A DNA stretch of 64,000 nucleotides from Lasiodiplodia sp. COLG20. Its lineage: Eukaryota > Ascomycota > Dothideomycetes > Botryosphaeriales > Botryosphaeriaceae. Where the stretch lies: the NCBI GenBank assembly GCA_009801085.1, contig VNWV01000006.1:1612001-1676000 (forward strand), written 5' to 3'. A program made the position numbers and the translations under genes. The notes under the pieces were generated by a model. The model had not been told where the DNA came from, did no database searches, and saw only the letters and a list, made by a program, of their open reading frames with translations. Each line of letters opens with the position of its first letter. The first letter of the stretch is position 1. Positions 22,101 to 34,210 of this stretch are shown one piece after another.

Positions 22101-25100
22101 ACAACATCACATACCACACCGTACAGGCAGCGACACGCATATAGTCCCTATGCAGTATAGCTACAGCCTGCGTCACGCGGGCGCTCCCAATCGGCGCATC
22201 ATTCCGCAAAGGCGCTTGTCGCGCAAACTTGTTTGCGGCCTGCATCATCGACCACCATTCACCGGTCGAGCGCGAATAAAAAAGAAAAAGAAACAAGCAT
22301 GAGTGGTTGCGTGCGTAGTGGGTATCGTCGGAAGCCGTCCAGCTGACAGACAAACAAGCAACCGTCACCGCTCATCCGATTCCCGAGGCGCGCCTCGCGG
22401 GGCTGGGGGAAAATCCCCGCATCATGAACCCATACAGGCTTCGGATGAGCGCAACAAGGCAGAATGGAAAGGAAAGCAAAAGCAAAAAATTGCCGCGGGC
22501 ATCAGGATCTCGGCAGCCAGGGGCACTGCCGTATCACCAGGGTGTGCGTCGTGGTGTTGGACGTTTCCTGGTCGTGCCTGGACTCGGTTCCTGGTGGTGG
22601 TCAGCACCGACACACCCGCTGCTTTCCGAAACGCGGCCCATACCATCCATCGACTGGCCACCGGATCCCGCGGAGAGAGCAATTGCGGCTGTGCCTGACG
22701 CCAAACTTACCACGACAGCAGTTCAGCCTGTTTCTCTGTCACAGCATCTTGAAGCCAGGCGTCATCTGACATTTTACACTTTCGGAGTTCGGAACGGAGA
22801 TCGCTGACGGAGCCTGCAAGGCGCTACGCCCCGGATAGACGGAGCGGGACGCGTCCAGCAACAACGTCAGCACTCAAAAATCTAGAGGCAAAATAAAGGG
22901 GGAAATTTGAAGATAGAGTGGCTGGAACCTGGGTTATACAGCGGCGCAGTTTAGTTTGGGTTTGCCTCAGCAATAGAGACAGGTCTAGATGCTCGCTCGC
23001 TATAGGAGCCGCGCCAGTGACGAAAAGACAATGTCATTGTCAAAAGGGGGCTTGGTGTTCCCGAGTCGTCTGCTCCTCCCCGCTGTTAGCCAGGTACCGG
23101 CGCCGATGTCTGTTGCTAGCCAGGCACAGCCGCATCGAGCCAGCCTAGACCCAACCGACCAGCCAGCCACGCAGCGGGTCGGCGCTCCCCCGGCACCCCG
23201 GGAGTCATGTCTGCCGCTGCGCCGGGACAGAGGCAACGACCGCATCAATGGTAGTGGGCTGAGCTGGCGACGACGCCCATGGCGTGCGCCCGCGGGCACC
23301 CCGAGAGCGAACCTGGTGGAGGGTTCCGTGATAGGTGGCTTCTGGTCTAGAACGGCGGTTCGTGGGGGCCGCGCGGACGAGAAGGGCGAACACGTCCCAA
23401 AGTAGCTTCAACGGTTTTATGGACAGTGCGCAACGGGAAGGTGATCGACCAAAAGGGCAACCCAAAGCGGCTGAAGGAGTGCTGCGCAATGCGGCGTCCG
23501 ATCGTGCGGCGGCAGGCAGAAGCAAAGGAGGGCGCCGGAGGGCTGCGGCTGGACGGGTGGTTGGGAAAGGTTAATCGCACAGCCGGGACAGGCCTGTCGT
23601 CAGTTGCTTCTTCGCGTACCTTCGGCCAACTTCTGATGCTGCGAGGCGCTCGGCGCACTCTGCGATGGATGGAGGTTAGAGGCGAGCCCTACGGGATTCC
23701 AAAACAGGTCTTTGCAGTCGGCGATTGAGTGGCTGGCAGATCGCGAGCAATCCGGGTGATTTGAGTTTGGAGTTAATAGCTGGAGGCGAGCCTGAGGAGC
23801 AATAATGAGCAGCGATCCATGCTCGCGCCAGCCGAACCCGGTAAGGCGGTTCCCTTGTACGTATGTATGACTTGCATACAGGAGCTGAGCTCCTCCGCAG
23901 AAGATGCTGCGGTGCGCGGCGCGTGCTCGCGGTGCTCAATCTGCAGCGCAAATCTCGCAATGAACATCAGACAGCTGGGGAAGATGTGCATGACACACGG
24001 CTCCCTGCGCATCAATTGCGAGACAGTAGCGGCCAGGTGGAGGCTCCCACGCCTCGCAGCATCGAGTGACGGGCAGGCGGCGGTGGCTGACAGGTCGCCG
24101 CCGTTGTCCTGTTGAGCCGCGTACCGTCCAGACGCTGCGACGCTCGCGAGAGCTGGCCGCATCCGGCTAGGGATGATGGGTGCCCCTGAAGATCCGGGCG
24201 CGGCACAAACGCTCTCGCTCTCTCGCGAAAGCTAGCTGCAGGCGGGCTGGCGCAGCATCAGAGACACACGAGCGGGCGATCATGCAATGGGAACGCGATT
24301 TGGAAGTGAAGAGCAGCTCTGCTGCCTGGAGTGCGGCGCTGCAGGGATTGCGATCGCTGCCAGGGAGCTTATCTCCAGGCTGAGGTGAGCGATGACTGAG
24401 CGGGTGACGCTGGGGAGCAGCTGGAGCCGGGGTTGAGTGGTGCGCATCAGGGCCGCGCAGGCTGGCGTTTCATGTGCGCGGTTCGCGGGCGACGCAGAGC
24501 GGTGGGTGGCGTGACGAGCCTGGAGACATCCTGGCTGCCACCACGTGTACGTACCGCGCGCGGCACGGGTTGGAGAGGCTGCGCAGCTCGCGATAGGCGG
24601 CGTGGTTGAGTGCTGGGAGCTTGCTGCGACGGCGCCAGACGGGAGATCGAAGATCCTGCTGGCGGCGGGCAGCGCAAGCTGCGAATGCATGACGATTGAA
24701 GCCCAGCCACATGGTCACCCCAGACCGCGCTATCCGCAGGCTCCGACCACGCACAAAACGCGCGTAGACGAGGCAACGCGCTGCTCAGCTGCACAAGGCC
24801 TGCACAAGCAGCATTGGGGGCAAATTTGCCTAATTTCCGGCGGTGAACAGTGCACGGAGATCGCGTTAGTGGTAGAAGACTCGGGAGAAGAGCGGCAGAA
24901 GCGTCTGTTCGAGCGACGGGCAGCAGGGCTGTCTCGGGCCAGGGCATCTCGCTGCCCGCCGGTCACTTGCAGCCAGTCGGACCGACGCAGCTGGCGGAGA
25001 TCAGCCCAGTCTCGCTCGCTGCCGCGCCCAGCAGAGCTGAGGTCAGCGCGTTCCTGGCCGGCCAGCGGGAGGCTATTTCGGGCATCGCAGAGGCCCATCC

Positions 25101-25480
25101 CGCGGCTCGCAGCGCTACGCCCGACCGGTGCCTGTTCAATAAAGCCATGGATCGGCGCAGAGTGGTGTTGATGTCACCGTCCCGTACCGCGCCAGCTGGA
25201 TCGCCTGGCGGGGCTTTGACGGGCACGCGCGGGCTGAAACATGCAGAGCGGTGTTTGATTTTCCTGCAATTAATCCCGGCCTGCGCCATGTTCTAGCGCG
25301 CTGCACGGCCTTGGCTGACCGCCTGCTGCTCAGCCCTTTGACTCTCCCCTCGAGCAAGGGTGCCCCCCGGCTTAGCCCTTGGCCGCCTCACCCAGCATGT
25401 GCCTGGTCCACACCGCCGCATGGACCACGACAGCTTATTACACCATCGTCCGAAATGGCATGCCCTGCCTGCGACCATTT

Positions 25481-26160
25481 TGGAGCAGCTAGCCATAAAT
25501 ACGTCTGCACCCGCCGGCAGACCTGATACTCGTTTCATCACCATCGACTCCTCCACAGTCACGCTTAATCCACGCCTGAGCCTTCAAGACTACAAGAACA
25601 ACAGTCTTCGCTGCACACCACCGACTACCATCTGCCCCTAACCTCCCATCCGCGCTCTCGTCCCATCACCTCGGACGAGCACTTCGACACTTCGACAACA
25701 ACAACAACAACAACAACAACCACAACCACCTCACACAATGCCGGCCACCGCTCACCTGCCTCCCTGCCCCGGCCCGCCGCCGACCAGGCCTCTGCCCCCG
25801 GTCCCGAGCAAATAAATCCGCAACGAGTCTCCTACTCCACACTCGGCTTTCCTGCGCATTACGATCCTCGTCACGCATTATCGGATTTCCTATCATTACA
25901 TCATGCCAACGGTCCACCGTCCACTCAGCCGCTCAGGCCCAGCGTTTCAGCGCCGGTCACGAGCTTGGCTGCTCTCCAATCAACCCCACCATCACCGCCA
26001 TTTGCTCCTCAGCTGGCGACAACGATGACGGTGCGGGGCTCCAACGCCGGGGCACCCCCACTCGACGCTGCGCCGGCGATCCTCACGCCTGGAAGTGTTC
26101 GCTCGCAGCTGCACCCCAGCGCTCATTGGGCGCCCGCCGCCGTCACGAGCAAGTGACTCA
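25481..26160 (+). promoter_or_regulatory. Promoter and leader-like stretch with an ATG-less open frame
   Basis: A TATA-like CATAAATA at 25494-25501 is followed by pyrimidine- and AC-rich sequence resembling a long fungal 5' leader. An (ACA)n run lies at 25695-25720. The first ATG (25739, context CACACAATGCC) opens a frame of only 25 codons. A different frame is open from 25568 to the TGA at 26154-26156 (196 codons) and reads like low-complexity protein (…RVSYSTLGFPAHYDPRHALS…), but its first ATG is late, at 26025. It could be an exon whose start lies in an unrecognised upstream exon, the leader of a regulatory gene now lost, or a non-coding RNA. I cannot build a complete gene from it. Confidence 0.3.
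25695..25720 (+). repeat. (ACA)n microsatellite
   Basis: About eight and a half ACA/CAA units in the leader-like stretch. In the open frame noted there they would encode poly-threonine. Confidence 0.9.
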
Positions 26161-29100
26161 CGACGCGTGCGGCTTGGCGATCGGATCTTATCGCGACCGT
26201 TCTTCACTTCTCTTCGACTCTCGCTCTACACCGCACTCAGACACTGGCCGCGGGCTCGGCACGTCGACGTCGGGCTTAATCTTGTAATCGATCAGCGCCT
26301 TCGGTTGTTTCTGGGTTCCGCATAAATCTTCTCTTCTGTCTCCTTTTGTCTTATTAACAATCGCTTGTTACATCATCATCTGCATCAGTGGCGCTGGGGA
26401 TCGTTTTTACAACACATTGCATGGGGAAATATCATGACGGAATAGACGCGAGATGTGTCTCTCGGGCTATATTGGCGGTTTTTCCTTTGTTGGGGTCTTT
26501 GTCAAGGAGGAACATACCCGGGCCTCGCCCACTCCTAGTTGCTATTATCGGCTCAGTGTGCAGCCTTCCTGGCAAAATATCATACATCATTGCATACTCC
26601 ACAATATTGTCCTGGTGATCGTCTCCGCATGTGTGCCGTTGCATAATCGCCTCGCTTCCTCGTGTTGATTACACGGAAGGAATGCGTATGACTCCTCGAC
26701 CTTAGCACCCCCAATTAAGGACGTCGCATGAAGGGCTCTATTTTTGACCCCAGGCAGCACTCAGATGCATGCCACCACCCCTGCGGGGTTCGGCTTTCGG
26801 CCTGCAAGCAACGCTGCCTTGGCCATCAGCCTTATCGCGCGCATATTAACCATTGCTTTTTTGGCCCCCTCCGATCCTCCATTTCGTGCTTGCTGCACGC
26901 GCGGCTCGATATTTCTCCGCTTAAACATGCGCGGTATGCGCGACCTGGCGACTAGGCGAGAGGGGCCAGCCGCGGCGGCGGCGGCCGCTCAACACTCGCA
27001 GAGCCCCTCATGCAATTTCATGCGCGCGGCGGCCTCTGCGCTCATTCCTTTCTCTTTTCGGATGCCGTCGCCGTCGCCGAACGCGAACAATAATCAACGT
27101 GGCGGAGCCCACTCCGCCTCCGATAAACGCTTGGACAGATGCGAAGCTAACAACTACTCGTACAGATGAGCCATGACAATGGCAACTTCCATGGCGCGCG
27201 TGAGACCCTTTTTGCCAAAGGTCGTTAACCTCGGGGCGATCTGGTAGCGTCACGTCCATGCGCTGCTGCTCTTTGCTGCCTTCTGATCTCTTTTCTCCAC
27301 ATGTCAGTCAGTGTTGCAACACAGCCTCGTTTAGAATCTTACCCCCGATTACCTTGTCGTTCGCGCGCGCGGGCAAGCGCGGCTGTTCTTGTCTACACGG
27401 CACTACTACGTCTCTAGGAACAGAACCAACAACGGGCCGCTACCGTAGTCAGCCGTTGCGCCCGCCCGTTTGGCCGAACGCAGTCTGTGTGTTTGAGTGC
27501 TTACTCTTGCCCGCTCCTCACACCGCCGTTCACGATGTAATGGATGCCTATACGCGCTTCTCTCTAACCGCATTCGCGCGCCAAAAAAGCGCGGCCCCCG
27601 CAAGTCGCGTAAGCTTTTGCGTCCGGGTTTTGCCAAATACCCGCCTGCTTGCCGCCCCCATCCGCGCCAATCCTTCCAACACGCGAGGGGAGGGGACGGC
27701 AGAAAATCAAGTCACGCGTACACTGTACTGATGTCACCGCTTGCGGGCATCCAACCTTAACAGACACACGTGCGCGGTACTACTACCTAACCGTAGCAAA
27801 AAACGTACGGTGCCAAGGATTTGCAGTGCCCACTTCCACAATCCACTTACACAGAATACTGTGCCCCTCCCAGCAGGAGACGGAGAAGCGCGAGAAGGAT
27901 GAGAGAGGGAGGGAGAGAGAGAGATGCGACTCCACTTCGAACTCCACACCCATCGAAGCTGTAATCCCGGGATTAAGCAAGACCCTGATTGCTCCGGGCC
28001 TTGGTTTGCTTGTGTGTGTCTGTGTGTCTGTGCCCACACCTCTTTCTCGCTCACACAACCGGCTACGTGGTAAATTCCTCTGATGAGTTGATTTGCAAGC
28101 AAGGACCATAAATCCGATGGATACTCAAGAGAGCAAAGCGAAGCTTCATGGCGCGAGCGCAACGCCCGCCCATGATTGGACGAGCGACAAGTCCGAAACT
28201 ACCCTATCTATCCGAAGCCCATATTGCACGACGACCTACACACCATCGATGAGCCGGCTGCAGCCGTGTCTCCAGCAGTCCGGGCTGCGTCGTGCGCGCG
28301 CACGCGTGTGTGCGGCGACGCCGTCGCTGGCTGCTCGCATAATCTTCGAACGAGGCGGTAGCGTCCCCACTCACACCGAGCTCCGGGATGGGGCGCCAGT
28401 CGCAGGCCCCACGTGGTGTTTTGTTGCATGTGAATTGAGCGAGTATTGAGTAGCGGTAGTGCCTATCGCAACACGATGGGCGGGCGGTGCATTGGAGATC
28501 GCGATGCCTCAGGCACCGAGTACGTACCCCAGGTAAGGCGGCAGACATACACACATGCACACATCAAAGGATTCAGGCACACGCTTACAACACCTTACCC
28601 TATCCGCGCGGCCGTCCCCGCAACAAACAATCCAAGACGGTACGGGCCCCCCTGTTCCTGCAGCAGCAAGCATCCTTACCCCACCACTATATATGGTGCC
28701 AAGAGCTTGGTAGAGAGAGGGGGGAGGAGACGTGGTCCTTTTCCAACGACCACGACGCGCCGCACTCCTCCTTCATGATCCGCTCTCTCTGCCGTGTCTC
28801 AGAACTAGGGGGCGCTTTCTATTCTGAAACTTCCCACGGACGGGGGCAGAGTACGCGCGAGCAGGGGGGCTGTCGCCGATGGGTGGGCTGGCGATGGCGC
28901 CATCTTTTGCGGGCGATTTAGGGAACACGGGTGTGGCTCACACGAGTGAGGGGGCGGACGGGAGAGAGAGCAAGGGATGGGGAGAGGGGAGACACGCAAT
29001 GTGCGCGCGAGGGGGTGGTGTGTGTATGCAGGGCATGCGTGTTGGCGGAGCGCGGTGCGGCCCACCACCTCCCTATTCTTTGCGCGGCTGCAGCTGGGTG

Positions 29101-32100
29101 CTCGTTTTAGGTACAGAGAGACAAGCAAAGCACAACACTGCGCTGCACTGCTGCAGGTACACGGTACGAGAGTGCTGGGGGCGGAACACGCGAGACGCGA
29201 CCAGGGGGTGTGGGTAGGGGCGTGTACGAGAGCGAGAGAGGGAGGGGGCGACGTTTCTTGGCTTGCTTCGCCGCAGCCACACGGCTCCATTTTTGGCAAC
29301 CTGTTGAGGCTCTGCGGTCTTTTGTGTGTTTGCTTTTTTTGGGGCCGCAAAGGGAGGGTGGAGTAAGCGACTTGTCAGACAACACAAACGTCACAGCCAG
29401 CAAAGCTGCGCCCTGGGCGCAGAGCGGAATGGGAGATGAAAGGGAGGGGTGGCAGAGAGGCTCGTGAGGCTCCCTTTCTCTCCTTTTTTCGACATGAGCT
29501 CCGAGAGACGGGCAGACTGCGAGGCCGCACGAGCCTCTCGCAGCAAATAGCGTGTTTGAGGGGGGCCAGCATGCGACGGGGTCGACAGAAGAAGGGGAGA
29601 GCCGCAAGGTGAAACTCGGAAATTTTCTAGAACGGCTGTGGAAGGACGCTCGGTCCGTCCCCCTTCCCCACCTCGACTCGCGAACTCATTGACGCAACGC
29701 AGCAGCGCAAGCACGGCGCCGAAGGGGCGCTCGAGCCCATGGTTTGCCTCCTCAGGGGCGGGGACCGTGTCGGTGTGGGTTGTTGTCGAGCGCGCAGTGC
29801 GGCTCGCGATGACGGGCAGAGAGGTTGAGATCTTATCGCGCACTTGGTCGGTGTGTTGAGACAATTGGCCGTGTCGAGTGCGGGTAAGCGAGAGGATGGC
29901 ACGATGTCTGTATCGAGCCTCGCTTCCGCTATCGATTGAGATCGCCGTCAATATACCGGCGAGGTGGACGCGCATTTTGGAATCCTGTGGTTTTTTGGAA
30001 TACGGTGGAAGCGACATGTGAGTCAACGCGTGCTCCACCGCGCCGATTGGCATCGCGGGCGGGTGGGAATTTTTTCTTCATGATGGATCCCCAATGCAGG
30101 CGGTGAGTGACCGCTTCGGGCGATCATGATTGCCTGCGAAGCGATGGTGTTGTATCAGCCGTGCCGGGTTGCCGCTCGCATGACCGAAATGTGGGGAGGC
30201 GGCTTGGCTCGCTATGATTTCATACATCGTGAGATTCGTGCGCCGAGTATTGGCGGACATTGCCGCATGGTGTTGGACGGGCGACGCGTCTCGGGCCCGG
30301 GCGAGTCAGTCCGAAGTAAGGCTGGGGTGCGGTCATGTGGATCGAGAGAGGCGGTGTTTGCAAGAATGAGCTGTAAGCGCCTGATGCCAGCGGAGATCAT
30401 TGTTGGGATTAATTGCGAGCACAATACGGGCGCGCGGGCACTTCGCATCACCGTCCCGTTTCGGCCTCGCCGACCGGCCCCCACCGGTGCATAGTCGTCA
30501 GTGGGCTCTCACTTTTTTTTTTCTGCCGTTGCTGCCGCCCGCCCTGCGTCCGTGAGCCGGCCTCCCGCTGTGTGACAACCGTCAATGACGATGATCCCCG
30601 CAACACCACCTGCTCACTGGCAGCCTTGCCAGCCTTGCACAGATTACTGGCTCTCCGCGAACCGTTTCTAGCGCGCGGACGCTCCCTCTCGTCCCACTGC
30701 CGAGTCAGCGATCGCCCGCCCGCGAGGCCTCGTGACCGCGCGACCTGGTGGTGACGGGAATACAGCACGGCGCTTCCCTCACCGCAGGCCTCACCGCCGA
30801 CCGCCCTCCACGGTGTCACAGACGCCCGCTGCGAGTGCGGAAGCGCCGGACAGGGCTGTCACAGACTCTCCTCCGCTCGAGAGGGCATCGCAAACTCTTC
30901 CTTGCTCCTCACGCGCCGCACATCTTCCTGATCTCATCTCTTTTGATCCCGTTGCTTTTTCGTCACCGCCAGCACGTGAAGATCCCAAGCCCGCCTTCCC
31001 TGCCCGTGCCAAGCAGCCCTCTGAAAAAACGGCGGCTAACACGGACAAGCCAGCCAGAGTGGGCAGATTCAATGCAACACCACGCCCACCACCTGCCGCC
31101 ATCGTGGCCCGCGCCGAGCCTGGGCACCTGTGCGCGCGAGAAGCAAAATGCGCCTATCGGGCCATGACAAAAGAACCGACATCATGCACGACGCATTGTC
31201 GCGCAAGACAAAGAAAACCTGGGACAGCAGCTCACGCATGCAGGTGACGACCTGACGTGCCACAGATCCTCACGCACTTCCCTCTCTCGGCTCCGGCGAA
31301 GCGGAAACGAGAACGTGGACGAGCGCCATGTCTCGCATGCGGCGGCAAGCAGGTGCGCTGCTTGGCGCGTGTGAGCCACGATGACTTCATCCATCACCGT
31401 ATCTTTTTCTTTTTCTGCCGACAGATCAATAATGGGGTTCGTATCGCGGACGGTGCGGTGAGTTTGAAAAAAGCTGCGAGATGCGGCGGGCATTGGCGCC
31501 TGTGCTTACTGCCGTGCGGAGCGCCTTGAAGGGCGCGTGAGGCTTGCTGTCGATCATATTGCTGCCTGCATAATTTCTGTTACTCTGACTGACTCCTCAA
31601 ATCTTTGTGCATAACCCTTTGTTTGGGAATTCCCCTTCACGGACTGTTGTTGATTTGCCTCTTTCGGACGGATCCTCCAAGTTTAATGAGCTCTGCGCCT
31701 CTTGCTGTGGCTGATGACATCTCCAGATCCTCTGACGTCGGCCGTGATGTCTCGCGAGAGGCCCCCCAGACCCACCGTGCTGAGACGCGTCGGCCCGTGA
31801 ACGCGACGAAACACCATCGTGACCACGCGGACATTCTATCTTTGTCGTCGTCATGGTGCCTCGCCGCGAGCACTACCCCTGAGCTGTGGATCACGATCTG
31901 GAATCTTGGTATCGTTTTCGTGGATTCAGCCGCAAGTCTGTGCTTTCGAGATATTGCACCGTGCTCCAGCCGCCGACTTCATACCAGCGTCACTCCCGTC
32001 GACCGGCCGCGTTAACTCGTTCCTGGCGGGAGGCTGCGGGAGAGACGAGAGGTTGGGCTCTTTTGCGACCTGACTCCTGCCCTGACCGGTATCGCGCAAG

Positions 32101-34210
32101 TTGATCGCGATCCCGTCGCTAATGACGAATGTGGTAATTTAGCACTATCAATGGTGCGGCTGCCTATTTCCAGCCACTTACGCATCGCTGCACACCACCA
32201 ACACTGGGTATAGATCGTGATAATAGATCTATCATCCCGGCCCACCTGATTCCCATGCCCGTGGGCCCGCGCGGATGGCGCAGCATTGTCAGAAACGTCT
32301 GTGTTCGAAGTGATGGGTTGATGGCGGACGAGAGGAACTCCCCAATAGTCGCCACCTCCCGGCTAGCTAAGCACAAAGCTTAGTAGCTCTTGTATAGTCT
32401 GGGTATGTCTTCCTATAGTGCTTCTATCGATAGCGCCTGCGCAGTCTCGCCAATTCCGTCATTCACCGATTGCCTTTTGATTTGCATTTGCTACCGAGGC
32501 CCAGCTCTCACTTGTGCATCCACGGTTGACCGGTGTGCAGTCTGGCAATCGGCGTAGCATCTCGAACTCAAAGGCTACACGGCTAAGCGGCCAGTCAGCT
32601 GCACAACACCCAGATCCTTCGACCAGCGCATCACTGCACTCCATCGCGGTGGTTCGATAGGAAGGCCAGATGCAAAACTGCGTCACATGCCAGATGGATA
32701 CTGCATAGCAAGCTCGCAGCGGCACGACAGTGAATCTCGACTGCGCTGACAATCTTCACCGCAGACAACAAACTTCTTCCAGATGCGGTCTCAACAGCAG
32801 TAGGGTTGCAACAAACCATCCAGACCACAACCTGGACCCCGCCGACAATCTTCACCGCAACAACAAGCTTTTATTCCAGATGCGGCCTGAACGGCTGTAG
32901 AGTTGCGACAGCCCACCCAAACTCAACCACCTTTACCCCGCCTTTGCAGCTCCCGCAAGCGCAGCCACCATCGGGCAACCTGCCCACAAAAGCAACCAAA
33001 GAAGCCAATGAGCACTTCCCCATTGCTCACCGCCACCCGCGATCGCGACAAAACAAAACGCTGCAGTAGCATTTTTGGGACCGCGCGAAGCTTTCCCCGC
33101 TTCACATGCGACGTTAGACCCGACCCAAACCAGACTTCTCTCCTCCCCCCCACCCGTCCACCCGCTCAGCCCACCACCACACCACCCCCGCGCGCGCGGC
33201 TGAAGGGCAAGATAAGGTTTCCCTACGATCATCACGAAAACAGAATGCAGGTCGAGTCCAGACCGGACGCATTTTAGAGCCCCAGAGTTGCACAATTGCG
33301 CTTTCACAATCCTTCTTGCTCGCTCCCTGTCCACTTGAACCACACAAAAAGGAAAATCGAAAAAATAGTTCATGTGGGGCATCATGCCATCGGCCACCCC
33401 GGGTATAGCTCTTTAGCCCTCCCGTTTCTATTTGAAAGTGATTGGGTGAGGAAAGAATTAGCGACAGATAATTGCCTTGCGCGGCAATTGGCACTAGTCT
33501 CGCTACCCAAATGAAGATCATGACAGAATAGGAGAGGAAGCCAGAGAGATCTGGACTGCAGGGCCCAGATCCGTATTCCTAAATCCAACTCTTTCCCTCT
33601 GCCGTGCGGGACCAACAAGATACATACGCAGTACAATCTCCACACGATCGGCGCTTTGCCCAAACAGGTAACCCCTCGCTGCTAGTGCGTGTCGACGGAA
33701 CTAAAACCCGCCCCCAGACCCAACTCCCCGGAAGTGCTGATCGAGCACCAATGCCGATCTAGCTAGGGAAAGCGAGCTGTGCTACCGCTACGGTAAGCCT
33801 ATCCGAGCCAACACGGGTCAGAGGTGGTCAAGCGTGAAACGGGAAAGACGGAAAAGCAAAACCCCAATGCCGATAGAATGGTAGTAGGAATGGTTAGTAG
33901 TAGTTAGCAACCCACGTCACACGAAAAAAAGATAATCCCCTTCAAAAAACGCCATGTTGATCATCTCCGTGCCGCTGGGGGGAAGTCGATAATTCCCCAT
34001 CCCGTCAATCCCCATCTATTCCCGCACATTCCCATGAATGATGTGCTGGAATCGCCCCTTCCCCTCATCCAGCCCAGCCGTCCCGCAAATCCTTCTTCCT
34101 CCCCCAACCAAGCCCCCCACACTCCGCCTTAACCGCCATCCGTTATTGCCGGTGTAACATCGCCACCTCAACACTAAGGCCGTAACTCCACTCCCACCTT
34201 CGCCACCGCT
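26161..34210. other. Gene desert, right part
   Basis: This is about 8 kb without a supportable protein gene. A possible splice acceptor (TTAACAATCG … CATCAG) lies at about 26350-26390. Strongly strand-skewed purine or pyrimidine tracts occur at 27870-27926 and across 28.7-29.6 kb, and a TG-rich run at 28010-28032. A frame at 30732-31247 and another at 30748-31167 have stretches of protein-like sequence (SPLKKRRLTRTSQPEWADSM) but no domain. A tandem duplication lies at 32748-32942. The last kilobase is probably 3' flank of the TPP1-like gene. Confidence 0.45.
32748..32942. repeat. Two-copy tandem duplication, 96 and 99 bp
   Basis: Unit 1 (32748-32843) and unit 2 (32844-32942) both begin GACAATCTTCACCGCA, share TTCCAGATGCGG and GTTGC in the middle, and end ACCCCGCC. 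They differ at perhaps a quarter of positions, so the duplication is not recent. No gene covers it. Confidence 0.8.

Larger units (their letters stand above)
17206..25480. other. Gene desert, left part
   Basis: This is about 8.3 kb with no reading frame longer than roughly 215 codons. None shows a recognisable domain, protein-like composition or plausible exon chain. Base composition is mixed and moderately GC-rich, unlike RIP-mutated repeats. The longest frames (18425-19072 and 20145-20780, plus strand) are rich in Trp/Arg/Gly and look like chance translation of GC-rich DNA. G-rich tracts occur at 18778-18808 and 19161-19197, and an A-rich run at 20070-20090. I see no tRNA, rRNA or transposon terminal repeats. 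Confidence 0.5.

Noticed and set aside
28805..29350. 181-codon minus-strand frame in the desert
   Set aside because: Pro/Ser/Cys-rich translation of a skewed tract, with open frames in several other registers as well.
17206..34210. Centromere or RIP-mutated transposon region
   Set aside because: Composition is mixed and GC-rich rather than AT-rich, and I see no long repeats, transposase fragments or terminal repeats. A non-AT-rich centromere cannot be excluded from sequence alone.
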